Assembly (NCBI RefSeq): GCF_000619825.1
Contig: NZ_JHUW01000008.1
Span: forward strand, 337,948 to 401,947
DNA: 64,000 bases
Direction: 5' to 3'
From: Prevotella sp. MA2016
GTDB lineage: Bacteria; Bacteroidota; Bacteroidia; Bacteroidales; Bacteroidaceae
Part shown: positions 28,336 through 37,729 of the stretch, one piece after another
Layout: each line of letters begins with the position of its first letter
Numbering within the stretch: position 1 is the first letter of the stretch
The notes under the pieces: model-generated
Databases searched by the model: none
Told to the model about the DNA's origin: nothing
What the model saw: only the letters and a program-made list of their open reading frames with translations
Program-made: the position numbers and the translations under genes

Positions 28336-29643
28336 TTAAATAATGTATTTCAGAATAAAGAATATAGCAAGGACATACATCACTGGCGACACTTCCTTAT
28401 AACGGAAGGTGCATATCTTAATGGCCACAAACGATAGTAATCCGAGTACAATACCATCAGAGATACTGGCCGTAAACGGCATCGTGATAATCAGGATAAA
28501 GCAAGGGGCCACCTCCGAGAAATCACTGAAGTCAATCTTTGTGATGGTCTTCATCATCAGTGCTCCCACCAGCACCAGCGCTGAAGTGGTTGCTGCGGAT
28601 GGGATAACCAGGAATACAGGTGAGAAGAACAAAGCCACAAGGAACAGGATAGCCACCGAGAAAGAGGTAAGACCTGTGCGCCCACCCTCGGCAACACCTG
28701 CCGAACTCTCCACGTAAGTGGTAACGGTTGAGGTACCGCACAAAGCACCTGCGGTAGTACCGATAGCATCGGCCATAAGGGCCTTACTCAAACCATGAAT
28801 ATGTCCGGTCTTAGGATCTGCCATACCTGCGCTGGTAGAAGTACCGATCAGTGTACCTAACGTATCAAGCAGATCCATAAACAACAGGGCGAACACAACA
28901 ACGTAGTAGTTGAAGTCAAGCGAGATAAAACGCGAGAAGTCAAGTTGCAGCGCGATAGGAGCTATCGACGATGGCAAACTGACTATAGAGAAATTCTCAG
29001 GCAACTGCGTCACACCAAGAGGCACACCAACAGCTGTAATAATCAGAATCGTGTAGAACAGGGCACCACGCACATTCTGCGACATCAGGATGGCACCAAG
29101 CACGATACCTGCAAAAGCCAGCACCGATGCATTCGTCCAAGCGCCCAAGGTGGTCACCGTGGCAGCACTCGACACAATAAGACCACCATTCTTCATGCCG
29201 ATATAGGCGATAAAAAGACCGATACCCACACTGATACTATAACGCAGATTCAGAGGAATAGCATTGACAATAGCCTCACGCACACGGAAAAAAGTCAGAA
29301 GGATAAATACAACACCTTCGAAGAACACCGCAGCCAGCGCCTCTTGCCAGGTGTAGCCCATCGTGAGCACTAAGGTGTAGGCAAAAAAGGCATTGATACC
29401 CATACCTGGTGCCAAAGCAAATGGCATCTTGGCATAGAAAGCCATCACAAGCGTAGCTACAGCGGCAGAGAGTACAGTGGCAGAGAATAGCGCACCCTTA
29501 TCCATACCCGTCTCACCCATAATCTGTGGGTTGACAGCCAGGATATACGACATCGTGAGGAAGGTCGTCAGACCTGCCAGCACCTCGATCTTGACGGAAT
29601 GCTTAGACGCATCAAATCCAAGCAATAACAATAGTTTATTCAT
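28336..29643 (-). CDS. NCS2 family purine permease (adenine/guanine/hypoxanthine type)
   Basis: A 435-residue inner-membrane H+ symporter with about 12-14 transmembrane helices. It shows the branch features of the AzgA/PbuG/AdeQ group: LTTFLTMSYILAVNP near 25, ALAPGMGINAFFAYT near 77 and the segment GTSTVTTYVESSAGVAEGGRTG (positions about 303-324; key residues TTYVES and GGRTG). It starts 5 nt after lpxB and is followed by DUF5020. Which purine it carries cannot be decided. Confidence 0.92.
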   Translation of the reverse strand: MNKLLLLLGFDASKHSVKIEVLAGLTTFLTMSYILAVNPQIMGETGMDKGALFSATVLSAAVATLVMAFYAKMPFALAPGMGINAFFAYTLVLTMGYTWQEALAAVFFEGVVFILLTFFRVREAIVNAIPLNLRYSISVGIGLFIAYIGMKNGGLIVSSAATVTTLGAWTNASVLAFAGIVLGAILMSQNVRGALFYTILIITAVGVPLGVTQLPENFSIVSLPSSIAPIALQLDFSRFISLDFNYYVVVFALLFMDLLDTLGTLIGTSTSAGMADPKTGHIHGLSKALMADAIGTTAGALCGTSTVTTYVESSAGVAEGGRTGLTSFSVAILFLVALFFSPVFLVIPSAATTSALVLVGALMMKTITKIDFSDFSEVAPCFILIITMPFTASISDGIVLGLLSFVAIKICTFRYKEVSPVMYVLAIFFILKYII

Positions 29644-29648
29644 AACTT

Positions 29649-30770
29649 TTATTTTAAGTAAGTTTTCAATCTATCAATCATTAACCTAGCCGCATTATCT
29701 GGTGCCTTTTCATCGCCTAAGGCACGTTTCACATCCTGATAACCTGACAGCATGCGTTCGCGGGCCTCACCTGCCAGAATCTTATCAAGCTCGCAGCGGA
29801 TATTGGCAACGGTGAAAGAACGACCGAGCAGTTCGGTCACCACCTCTCGTCCTGCCACGAGGTTCACCAACGAAACATATTTTACCTTTAGGAAATGCTT
29901 TCTCACAAAGTCTGCTACCGGAGGGATGGGCAGCTTATAGCAAACCACCTGTGGCACACCAAACAGACAGGTCTCAAGAGTAGCCGTACCACTGGTCACC
30001 AGCGCGGCATGGGCGCGAGAGAGCAACTGATAGGTTTGTCCAAACACCAGTTTTACTTCCGAGCCTTGCACAAACTGCTGGTAATAGGCTGCTTCTATAC
30101 CAGGAGCGCCTGCCACCACGATTTGGTAATCATTTTCATATTTTTTAGCCGCCTCAAGCATCGCAGGCAGATTGTCCTTGATTTCCTGCTTTCTAGAACC
30201 AGCCAACAAGGCAATAATCTTCAAAGAAGAGTCCTCCTTCGTCGAAGAATCCTTCAAGAACTCACGCACCTCATCAGCCGTGGGATTACCTACGTAGTGT
30301 ATAGGATAATGGTGTTTCTTCTCAAAGAAATCCACCTCAAACGGCAGGATCGAGAACAGTTCATCCACATCGCGCTTGATATTCTTAATACGATATTCCT
30401 TCCAAGCCCATATCTTCGGCGAAATGTAATAATAAACAGGAATGCTTGTATTACTTTTTACATACTTCGCAATCTGAAGATTAAAACCTGGATAATCCAC
30501 CAATATCAAGCAGTCAGGCTGCCAATCTACAATATCCTGCTTACACATCTTCATGTTACGAAGAATTGTAGGCAGGTGCAACAGCACTGGAATAAAGCCC
30601 ATATAGGCCAACTCTTTATAATGCCGCACGCGTTCACCACCTACGGCAGTCATCAGGTCACCACCAAAGAAACGAAATTTAGCCTCAGTGTCAATATCTT
30701 TCAATGCACGCATCAAATGAGATGCATGCAGATCACCTGAAGCCTCGCCAACTATCAAATAATATTTCAT
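29649..30770 (-). CDS. lpxB: Lipid-A-disaccharide synthase
   Basis: LpxB joins UDP-2,3-diacylglucosamine and lipid X to make the lipid A disaccharide, at the inner membrane. The 373 residues show GEASGDLHASHLM near 8, GGDLMTAVGGER near 35, PKIWAWKEYRIKNI near 117 and the C-terminal glycosyltransferase part with LLAGSRKQEI near 190 and SGTATLE near 260. It overlaps surE by 4 nt, and the permease gene follows after 5 nt. Confidence 0.96.
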   Translation of the reverse strand: MKYYLIVGEASGDLHASHLMRALKDIDTEAKFRFFGGDLMTAVGGERVRHYKELAYMGFIPVLLHLPTILRNMKMCKQDIVDWQPDCLILVDYPGFNLQIAKYVKSNTSIPVYYYISPKIWAWKEYRIKNIKRDVDELFSILPFEVDFFEKKHHYPIHYVGNPTADEVREFLKDSSTKEDSSLKIIALLAGSRKQEIKDNLPAMLEAAKKYENDYQIVVAGAPGIEAAYYQQFVQGSEVKLVFGQTYQLLSRAHAALVTSGTATLETCLFGVPQVVCYKLPIPPVADFVRKHFLKVKYVSLVNLVAGREVVTELLGRSFTVANIRCELDKILAGEARERMLSGYQDVKRALGDEKAPDNAARLMIDRLKTYLK

Positions 30771-31534
30771 AACTGCCAGTCAGCTATCTGTTTTATGGCT
30801 TGATAAGCCGTCACATCTATCTGCGTAGGAGTGATAGCAATATAGCCATGCTCCAATGCCCATCTATCGGTATCTTCGGCATCGGGCTCATCATTACGAT
30901 AATGCCCCACCATCCACCAATAATCGTAGCCTCGGGGATGATGGCATTTGGTGCACTCATTATACCAAGTTCCAAAAGCCATTCGGCAAACTTTTATCCC
31001 ATTATAACTAGCCAAACTAGGAAAATTCACATTCAAGCACACGCCTTTGGGCAAACCCTCGGCCAGCACACGCTGGGTAATCTTCCTCACATAAGGGCGC
31101 AGCGGTTCAAAATCGGCATCAGCATGCTGGTCGCACAGAGAAAATGCCAACGAGGGGATATACTTCAGACAGCCCTCAATGGTCACACCCATCGTACCAC
31201 TGTAATGGGTATTAACCGAAGCGTTATCACCATGGTTAATACCTCCTATCACCATATCTGGCTGGCGCGGACAGATATTTGCCAACGCCATTTTCACACA
31301 ATCCACCGGTGTACCATTACAGCTCCATATCTCTACACCTTCCTCTTTCCGCTGCAGATTCAGACGCAATGGGATGCCTGCAGAAAATGCACACGAAAAA
31401 CCACTGCGAGCATCATCAGGCGCACAGACTATAATATCAGCTACATCTCTCAACATCTCAACCAAACAATTAATACCTTTTGCCTGGAAGCCGTCATCGT
31501 TCGAAATGAGCAACAATGGTCGTTTAATTTCCAT
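30767..31534 (-). CDS. surE: 5'/3'-nucleotidase SurE
   Basis: SurE is a metal-dependent phosphatase acting on nucleoside monophosphates. The 255 residues carry LLISNDDGFQAKGI near 7, with the Asp-Asp metal ligands, CAPDDARSGFSC near 38, NGTPVDCV near 74 and SGINHGDN-type GGINHGDNAS near 96. Segment FPSLASYN near 170 is encoded by two CTAG units 9 nt apart. It is first in surE-lpxB-NCS2-DUF5020, which is divergent from parA. The -7 box is at 31556-31563. Confidence 0.96.
   Translation of the reverse strand: MEIKRPLLLISNDDGFQAKGINCLVEMLRDVADIIVCAPDDARSGFSCAFSAGIPLRLNLQRKEEGVEIWSCNGTPVDCVKMALANICPRQPDMVIGGINHGDNASVNTHYSGTMGVTIEGCLKYIPSLAFSLCDQHADADFEPLRPYVRKITQRVLAEGLPKGVCLNVNFPSLASYNGIKVCRMAFGTWYNECTKCHHPRGYDYWWMVGHYRNDEPDAEDTDRWALEHGYIAITPTQIDVTAYQAIKQIADWQL
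31008..31020 (-). repeat. Two-unit CTAG trace inside surE
   Basis: CTAG at 31008 and 31017, exactly 9 nt apart, in the codon phase seen in four of the longer arrays. On the coding strand it reads CCTAGTTTGGCTAGT. Two units alone could be chance. Confidence 0.35.
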
Positions 31535-31555
31535 AAAATATCAACGATTTGGCTG

Positions 31556-31563
31556 CAAAGTTA
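31556..31563 (-). promoter_or_regulatory. -7 box for surE operon
   Basis: TAACTTTG on the minus strand, about 22 nt before the surE ATG; no clear -33 box. Confidence 0.55.
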
Positions 31564-31606
31564 CAAAAATCTCTTAATTCTTAACGATTAATTCTCTTTT
31601 TTTTAG

Positions 31607-31614
31607 TAACTTTG
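31607..31614 (+). promoter_or_regulatory. -7 box for parA-parB
   Basis: TAACTTTG places transcription start near 31621, downstream of the possible ATG at 31614, and so supports the start at 31656. Confidence 0.6.
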
Positions 31615-31655
31615 TGCCCAAATTTCTTATTTTTATCAAGATTAAGTCAAATCAA

Positions 31656-32423
31656 ATGGGAAAGATTATTGCTTTAGCAAACCAAAAAGGCGGTGTAGGC
31701 AAAACCACTACAACCATCAACTTGGCAGCATCACTGGCCACGTTGGAGAAGACCGTATTGGTAGTCGATGCCGACCCTCAGGCCAACGCATCGAGCGGCT
31801 TAGGCGTTGACATAAAGGATGTAGAGTGCTCACTTTACGAATGCATCATCAACAAAGCCGATGTGCGCGATGCCATCTACACCACCGACATTGATGGACT
31901 GGACATTATCCCCAGCCATATCGACCTGGTAGGTGCCGAGATTGAGATGCTGAACCTGAACGACCGCGAAAAAGTCATTAAGAACATGCTCGCACCCATC
32001 CGCAACGAGTACGACTTTATCCTTATCGACTGTTCGCCTTCATTAGGACTCATCACCGTCAACTCACTGACAGCAGCCGATTCTGTGATCATTCCCGTAC
32101 AGTGCGAGTATTTTGCCTTGGAGGGTATCAGCAAACTGCTCAACACCATCAAGATTATTAAGAACAAATTAAACCCAATGCTTGAAATAGAGGGATTCCT
32201 GCTGACGATGTACGACAGCCGTCTGCGCTTGGCCAACCAGATTTATGACGAAGTGAAACGCCACTTCCAGGAGCTGGTCTTCAAGACCGTTATCCAGCGC
32301 AATGTCAAACTGAGTGAGGCCCCAAGCCACGGATTACCCGTTATCCTCTATGATGCCGACTCAACAGGTGCGAAGAACCATCTGGCACTGGCACAGGAAA
32401 TCATCTATAAGAACAAAAAGTAA
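31656..32423 (+). CDS. parA: Chromosome partitioning ATPase ParA/Soj
   Basis: ParA binds DNA non-specifically as an ATP-dimer and moves ParB-parS complexes. The 255 residues start with the deviant Walker A motif NQKGGVGKTTTTINLA near 9, followed by VLVVDADPQANASSGLG near 37 and LIDCSPSLGLITVNSL near 115. The start at 31656 gives the standard N-terminus MGKIIALANQKGG; the 14 codons before it are upstream of or overlap the promoter. parB follows after 2 nt. The parA-parB pair starts a long plus-strand run of cell-envelope and stringent-response genes. Confidence 0.96.
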   Translation: MGKIIALANQKGGVGKTTTTINLAASLATLEKTVLVVDADPQANASSGLGVDIKDVECSLYECIINKADVRDAIYTTDIDGLDIIPSHIDLVGAEIEMLNLNDREKVIKNMLAPIRNEYDFILIDCSPSLGLITVNSLTAADSVIIPVQCEYFALEGISKLLNTIKIIKNKLNPMLEIEGFLLTMYDSRLRLANQIYDEVKRHFQELVFKTVIQRNVKLSEAPSHGLPVILYDADSTGAKNHLALAQEIIYKNKK

Positions 32424-32425
32424 TT

Positions 32426-33355
32426 ATGGCAGTAAGAAAGAAATACGACCACAATGTACTTGGTCGCGGACTTGATAACATCGGCACAGGCAGAGGCATG
32501 GGGCTCGATGCACTTATTAACACTAATGACATCAACACCAAAGGTACATCCAACCTCAACGAGATAGCTATAGAACTCATCGAGCCCAACCCCGACCAGC
32601 CTCGACACGAGTTTGATGAGAATGCACTCAACGAACTGGCTGCTAGCATCCGCGAGATTGGCATCATCACCCCTATCACAGTTCGCGAGATGCCTACAGG
32701 GCACTATCAGATCATTGCCGGTGAACGCCGTTGGCGCGCATCTCAGATTGCTGGACTGACCACCATGCCTGCTTACATCAAGACTACGGATGACAAGCTG
32801 ACAATGGAGATGGCACTGGTTGAGAACATCCAGCGCGAAGACTTGAATGCCATAGAGATAGCTCTGGCCTATCAGCGACTGGCCGAATCTACTGGCATGA
32901 CTCAGGAGCGCATGTCAGAACGTCTGGGTAAGAGCCGCGCCTCCATCACCAACTACATGCGACTGCTCAAGCTACCCGCACAGATACAAATGGCACTGAA
33001 AAACCGCGATATCGACATGGGCCACGCTCGTGCATTGCTTTCACTCGAAAGCCCATCAGCACAGCTCAAACTGTTTAAGGATGTGCACCGCAATGGCTAT
33101 TCGGTACGTAAGGTAGAAGAAATGGTGCAAATGGTGAAGAACGGAAACTCTCTGCAGAATGCCCGTAAGACGATAGCTCCCAACCAGCTGCCACTGGAAT
33201 ACAGCATCCTGAGGGATCGCCTGTCAGAGCTGTTCCAAGTAAAGGTACAGATGACCTGCACTCCACAATCAAAAGGGCGCATTAGTATTCCCTTTACCAA
33301 CGAGGATGAACTGGAGAATATCCTGAACATCTTCGACAAACTGAAGAAGAAATGA
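32426..33355 (+). CDS. parB: Chromosome partitioning protein ParB/Spo0J
   Basis: ParB binds parS sites, spreads as a CTP-dependent clamp and loads SMC. The 309 residues show the ParB/Srx CTP-binding domain with PNPDQPRHEFDE near 53, GERRWRAS near 97 and ENIQREDLNAIEIALAYQRL near 133, an HTH with ERMSERLGKSRASITNYMR near 158, and a C-terminal dimerisation domain. Its stop overlaps the next ATG by 4 nt. No exact parS palindrome was seen in the window. Confidence 0.96.
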   Translation: MAVRKKYDHNVLGRGLDNIGTGRGMGLDALINTNDINTKGTSNLNEIAIELIEPNPDQPRHEFDENALNELAASIREIGIITPITVREMPTGHYQIIAGERRWRASQIAGLTTMPAYIKTTDDKLTMEMALVENIQREDLNAIEIALAYQRLAESTGMTQERMSERLGKSRASITNYMRLLKLPAQIQMALKNRDIDMGHARALLSLESPSAQLKLFKDVHRNGYSVRKVEEMVQMVKNGNSLQNARKTIAPNQLPLEYSILRDRLSELFQVKVQMTCTPQSKGRISIPFTNEDELENILNIFDKLKKK

Positions 33356-34038
33356 GAAAAAGATGTAAGCTATTGATAACGGGCTGGTTGCTGTTTACCG
33401 GCTTCGCCACCACCCACGCACAAGATGAGGTGGTGACCGAACACGACTCGTTATCACGAGCCATCAACAACGAGGTTTCGGTACTGGTAGATTCTGCCAG
33501 AATACCACAAAAGCCAATCAAGGATATGAGCACCTGGCGCCCCGACCCTAAACGGGCATTATGGCTGGCCCTGGTCATTCCTGGCGGCGGTCAGATCTAT
33601 AACCGCAAATACTGGAAACTGCCACTGGTATATGGTGGATTCATCGGCTGTCTGTATGCTATGAACTGGAACAACACCATGTACAAGGACTATTCACAGG
33701 CCTATATCGACCTGATGGACAACGATCCAGGCACACAGAGCTACAACCAGTTTCTGCATAATGGCGCTAAAATCGACAGCGGAAATGAGGAACGTTATAA
33801 GAAACTCTTCAAACAGCGTAAAGACCGCTACCGCCGCTGGCGCGACATGAGCTTCTTTGTACTGGTAGGCGTCTATGCCCTCTCGGTAGTGGATGCCTAT
33901 GTGGATGCCGAACTGTCGGTATTCGACATCTCTAAGGACCTGAGTCTGCGCATCGAGCCGACCATCCTTGACACCCACACATCCAAGAACCCGATCAACG
34001 CATCGGCTGTGGGATTACAATGTAGTATCAATTTTTAA
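33352..34038 (+). CDS. DUF5683 family envelope protein
   Basis: The 228 residues begin with a signal peptide (cleavage near TTHAQD, residue 24). The conserved core, PKRALWLALVIPGGGQIYNRKYWKLP (key residues PGGGQIYN), comes near 65-90 and is followed by further hydrophobic segments near 95 and 170. These are features of DUF5683, a Bacteroidetes family of unknown function regularly found after parB. It overlaps parB by 4 nt and is followed after 6 nt by a lytic transglycosylase. Confidence 0.85.
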   Translation: MRKRCKLLITGWLLFTGFATTHAQDEVVTEHDSLSRAINNEVSVLVDSARIPQKPIKDMSTWRPDPKRALWLALVIPGGGQIYNRKYWKLPLVYGGFIGCLYAMNWNNTMYKDYSQAYIDLMDNDPGTQSYNQFLHNGAKIDSGNEERYKKLFKQRKDRYRRWRDMSFFVLVGVYALSVVDAYVDAELSVFDISKDLSLRIEPTILDTHTSKNPINASAVGLQCSINF

Positions 34039-34044
34039 TGGAAT

Positions 34045-35418
34045 ATGATAAAGAATTATATAAAGGTTTTTAGTTTAACAACTCTACTATGCTGCTGTAC
34101 ACCATTGTACGCACAGTCTATTCTGGACGATCCCGAAGATGAGACGGAAGACGTCGATACCCTATTCGTCCCCATCGAGGACGAGATCTCTGTAGTCGAT
34201 TATCAAGGAAACGAAGAACTCATCGAGTTCCCTGAGGCCATGACATTCAATCTCGATAGTCTGCTGGGCCTCTATATGACCAAGACTTATCTGAGTCCTG
34301 GTGATTGTCAGATGAAAGATGAGAACCCGACATTCACACCTGAGGAGTATATGGAGCGACTTCGCCGTATGCCAACCGTCATGGAGATGGCCTACAACGA
34401 TATTGTTCAGCGCTTCATCGACCGTTATATGGGACGCCTGCGCCACTCTGTCAGTCTGATGCTGGGCGCATCCAACTTCTATATCCCCATCTTCGAAGAG
34501 GCGCTCGAGGCTTACCAGGTACCACTGGAGCTCAAATATCTGCCGGTCATTGAGAGTGCACTCAACCCCAAGGCGGTATCGCGCGTTGGAGCCACTGGTC
34601 TGTGGCAGTTCATGCTGACCACCGGTAAACAATATGGACTGGAGGTCAACTCATTGGTTGACGAGCGCCGCGACCCGGTGAAAGCATCTTATGCGGCAGC
34701 ACGCTACCTGCGCGACCTCTACCGGGTGTTTGGCGATTGGAACTTGGTGATTGCAGCATACAACTGCGGACCAGGCAACATCAACAAGGCTATTCATCGT
34801 GCCGGTGGCGAGAAAGACTACTGGCGCCTGTACCCCTATCTGCCAGCAGAGACTCGTGGTTATGTGCCGGCTTTCATCGCCGCCAACTATGCCATGACTT
34901 ATTACTGCGAGCATAACATCTGCCCCATGACCACACGTCTGCCACTGCAGACCGACACCGTTGTGGTGGACCGCGATGTACACCTGCAACAGGTGGCCGC
35001 CGTGCTCGACCTCGACATCGAGATGCTACGCTCGCTGAACCCTGAATACCGTCGCGACATCGTACCTGGTACCAATAAGAAACACGCCATCCGACTGCCT
35101 ATGGCAGATGCCGTTCGTTTCATCGATATGCAGGATTCTATCTATAGCTATCGTGCCGACGAACTACTCACCAAACGTACTGTGGTTGATGCCAACGACG
35201 ATCAGCCCACGTATCGCAGCAGTAAGAGCAGTCGTCGTGGTCGCAGCGCCCGCGGCAGTCGCAAATCGCGCCGTGGCGGCTCTAGCGTAACCATCCGCTC
35301 TGGTCAGACCCTGGGCGAGATTGCCCGTCGTAATGGCACCACCGTGGCTAAGCTGAAGAAGCTGAACGGCCTTCGTGGTAACAACATCCGAGCAGGCAAG
35401 AAACTGCGCGTAAGATAA
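34045..35418 (+). CDS. MltD-like lytic transglycosylase with LysM domains
   Basis: A secreted peptidoglycan-cleaving enzyme of 457 residues. After a signal peptide (TPLYAQ near 25) and an acidic stretch comes an SLT domain near 140-290, with the catalytic Glu in LPVIESALNPKAVS near 173, GATGLWQFM near 188 and AYNCGPGNI near 233. A first, weaker LysM lies near 310-360. An Arg/Ser-rich basic linker follows (about 390-410), then a clear C-terminal LysM: SGQTLGEIARRNGTTVAKL and RAGKKLRVR. It lies between DUF5683 and relA/spoT. Confidence 0.92.
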   Translation: MIKNYIKVFSLTTLLCCCTPLYAQSILDDPEDETEDVDTLFVPIEDEISVVDYQGNEELIEFPEAMTFNLDSLLGLYMTKTYLSPGDCQMKDENPTFTPEEYMERLRRMPTVMEMAYNDIVQRFIDRYMGRLRHSVSLMLGASNFYIPIFEEALEAYQVPLELKYLPVIESALNPKAVSRVGATGLWQFMLTTGKQYGLEVNSLVDERRDPVKASYAAARYLRDLYRVFGDWNLVIAAYNCGPGNINKAIHRAGGEKDYWRLYPYLPAETRGYVPAFIAANYAMTYYCEHNICPMTTRLPLQTDTVVVDRDVHLQQVAAVLDLDIEMLRSLNPEYRRDIVPGTNKKHAIRLPMADAVRFIDMQDSIYSYRADELLTKRTVVDANDDQPTYRSSKSSRRGRSARGSRKSRRGGSSVTIRSGQTLGEIARRNGTTVAKLKKLNGLRGNNIRAGKKLRVR

Positions 35419-35452
35419 AGAAGATTGACGTTTTAATGAAAGTGAAAGAGGT

Positions 35453-37720
35453 ATGACAGAAGAGAAGCAGTTAACCCAAGAGGAGAAAGACGACCAGATG
35501 ATCAACGCAGCGTTCGAGAAGCTGCTCAACGACTATATTTCATCGCGTCATCGCAAGAAAGTCGACCTTATCACCAAGGCCTTCAATTTTGCACGTCAGG
35601 CACACAAAGGCGTACGCCGCCTCTCTGGCGAGCCATATATCATGCACCCCATCGCCGTGGCACAGATAGCCTGCGGCGAGGTTGGACTGGGCTCTACCAG
35701 CATCTGCGCCGCCCTCTTGCACGATGTAGTGGAAGACACCGATTACACCGTCGAGGATATAGAGAACATCTTTGGTGCCAAGATTGCACAGATTGTAGAT
35801 GGACTGACCAAGATCAGCGGCGGCATCTTCGGCGAACAGGCTTCGGCACAAGCCGAGAACTTCAAGAAACTGCTTCTCACCATGAGCGATGACATCCGTG
35901 TCATCATCATCAAAATCTGCGACCGTCTGCATAACATGCGTACACTCGACAGTCAACCTGCCAACAAGCAGTACAAAATTGCGGGCGAGACGCTATATAT
36001 TTATGCACCACTGGCCAACCGTCTGGGATTGAATAAGATCAAGACAGAACTGGAGAACCTCAGTTTCAAGTTCGAACATCCCGACGCTTACGCCAAGATT
36101 GAAGCGAAACTGAAACAAACGCGTGAGGATCGCGACGAACTGTTCTCGCAGTTCACCTCACCCATCGAGTCGGCATTGCAACAGATGGGTATCAAATATG
36201 AGATTAAGGAGCGCGTCAAGACACCTTATTCTATATGGAACAAGATGCAGCACAAGCACGTTAGCTTCGAGGAGATCTATGACATCCTGGCTGTACGCAT
36301 CATCTTTACACCCAACAACCGCGAAGATGAGGTTAACGAGTGCTTCAAGATCTACGTGGCCATCTCCAAAATCTATAAGTCACACCCCGACCGCTTGCGC
36401 GACTGGCTCTCGCAGCCAAAGGCCAACGGCTATCAGGCTCTGCACGTGACACTGATGTCGAAGACAGGTCAGTGGATAGAGGTACAGATACGTTCCGACC
36501 GCATGAACGAGATAGCCGAACAGGGCTTTGCCGCTCATTGGAAATACAAGGATGGTGTAGGCGAGGAATATACTGAGGATGAGAACGAGCTGAACGAGTG
36601 GTTACGCACCATCAAAGAGATTCTGGACGACCCTCAGCCCGACGCCATGGACTTCCTCGACACCATCAAGCTGAACCTCTTCGCCAGCGAGATTTTCGTG
36701 TTCACGCCCAAGGGCGAGATCCGCACCCTTCCCGCAGGTTGTACGGCACTCGACTTTGCCTTCTCTATCCACACGTTCTTAGGTAGCCATTGCATCGGTG
36801 CCAAGGTGAACCACAAACTGGTGCCACTGAGCTATAAGTTGCAGAGTGGCGACCAGGTAGAGATCCTTACTTCCAAGTCACAGCATGTCAACCCTGCGTG
36901 GATATCTTTTGTATCCACAGCCAAGGCCAAAGCTAAGATTCAGGCCATCCTGCGCCGCGACAACCGTGAGATGCAACGCGAAGGCGAGGATATCCTGACG
37001 AAATTCTTGAATAAGAATGGCTTTGAACCCACCGTGGCTATCATCAACAAACTGGCCGAATATCATGAATATAGTAAGCGTACGGAGTTTCTCCAGGCTT
37101 TAGGTGAGAAGATTGTATTGCTGGGCGAGAAGGATATCGACGAACTGAATGGTAAGAACAAGGAGAACGATGGCAACTCGGGCTGGCGTAAGTTTGTACC
37201 TTTCGTAGGCAAGAAGAAGAAAGAGGAGACTACCAAACAAGAGCTGTTTGTGATACCTGACAAGTTCAACCGCAAAAAGCCCATCTATATCTCCGAAGAG
37301 AATATCAACAAGTTCAAGTTCATGGGTTGTTGTCATCCTATCCCTGGCGACGACGCATTGGGCTACATCAACAACAAGAACCAGATAGAGATACACAAAC
37401 GTGCCTGCCCGGTGGCCGACAAGCTGAAGACCAGTTATGGCAACCGTATCATCGACATCAAATGGGACATGCACAAGCGTCTCTATTTCGATGCCACCAT
37501 CCGCATCAGCGGTATCGACCGTCTGGGTATGCTCAATGAGATAACACAGGTCATCTCATCGCAGATGAGTGTCAACATCCACAAGGTTCTCATCACCTGC
37601 GAGGAGGGTATCTTCGAGGGCACTATCGAGATGCGTGTTCACGACCGTGAGGACGTGCGCGCCATCATGGAAAACCTCAAGAAGATACAGGACATCAAGG
37701 AAATAAGTGAAATAATGTAA
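35453..37720 (+). CDS. RelA/SpoT bifunctional (p)ppGpp synthetase/hydrolase
   Basis: The enzyme makes and degrades (p)ppGpp, the stringent-response alarmone. The 755 residues carry an HD hydrolase domain with HPIAVAQIA near 63 and LLHDVVEDTDYT near 87, a synthetase domain with RVKTPYSIWNKM near 262 and VRIIF near 285, a TGS domain near 415-480, a Zn-finger-like segment with GCCHPIPGD near 628, and a C-terminal ACT domain (RLGMLNEITQVIS near 680). The intact HD motif suggests hydrolase as well as synthetase activity (Rel type). It starts 34 nt after the transglycosylase and precedes a pectinesterase by 9 nt. Confidence 0.95.
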   Translation: MTEEKQLTQEEKDDQMINAAFEKLLNDYISSRHRKKVDLITKAFNFARQAHKGVRRLSGEPYIMHPIAVAQIACGEVGLGSTSICAALLHDVVEDTDYTVEDIENIFGAKIAQIVDGLTKISGGIFGEQASAQAENFKKLLLTMSDDIRVIIIKICDRLHNMRTLDSQPANKQYKIAGETLYIYAPLANRLGLNKIKTELENLSFKFEHPDAYAKIEAKLKQTREDRDELFSQFTSPIESALQQMGIKYEIKERVKTPYSIWNKMQHKHVSFEEIYDILAVRIIFTPNNREDEVNECFKIYVAISKIYKSHPDRLRDWLSQPKANGYQALHVTLMSKTGQWIEVQIRSDRMNEIAEQGFAAHWKYKDGVGEEYTEDENELNEWLRTIKEILDDPQPDAMDFLDTIKLNLFASEIFVFTPKGEIRTLPAGCTALDFAFSIHTFLGSHCIGAKVNHKLVPLSYKLQSGDQVEILTSKSQHVNPAWISFVSTAKAKAKIQAILRRDNREMQREGEDILTKFLNKNGFEPTVAIINKLAEYHEYSKRTEFLQALGEKIVLLGEKDIDELNGKNKENDGNSGWRKFVPFVGKKKKEETTKQELFVIPDKFNRKKPIYISEENINKFKFMGCCHPIPGDDALGYINNKNQIEIHKRACPVADKLKTSYGNRIIDIKWDMHKRLYFDATIRISGIDRLGMLNEITQVISSQMSVNIHKVLITCEEGIFEGTIEMRVHDREDVRAIMENLKKIQDIKEISEIM

Positions 37721-37729
37721 TAACAAACA

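Noticed and set aside
31614..33355. Search for a parS site near parA-parB
   Set aside because: No copy of the palindrome TGTTTCACGTGAAACA or a near match was noticed anywhere in the window.
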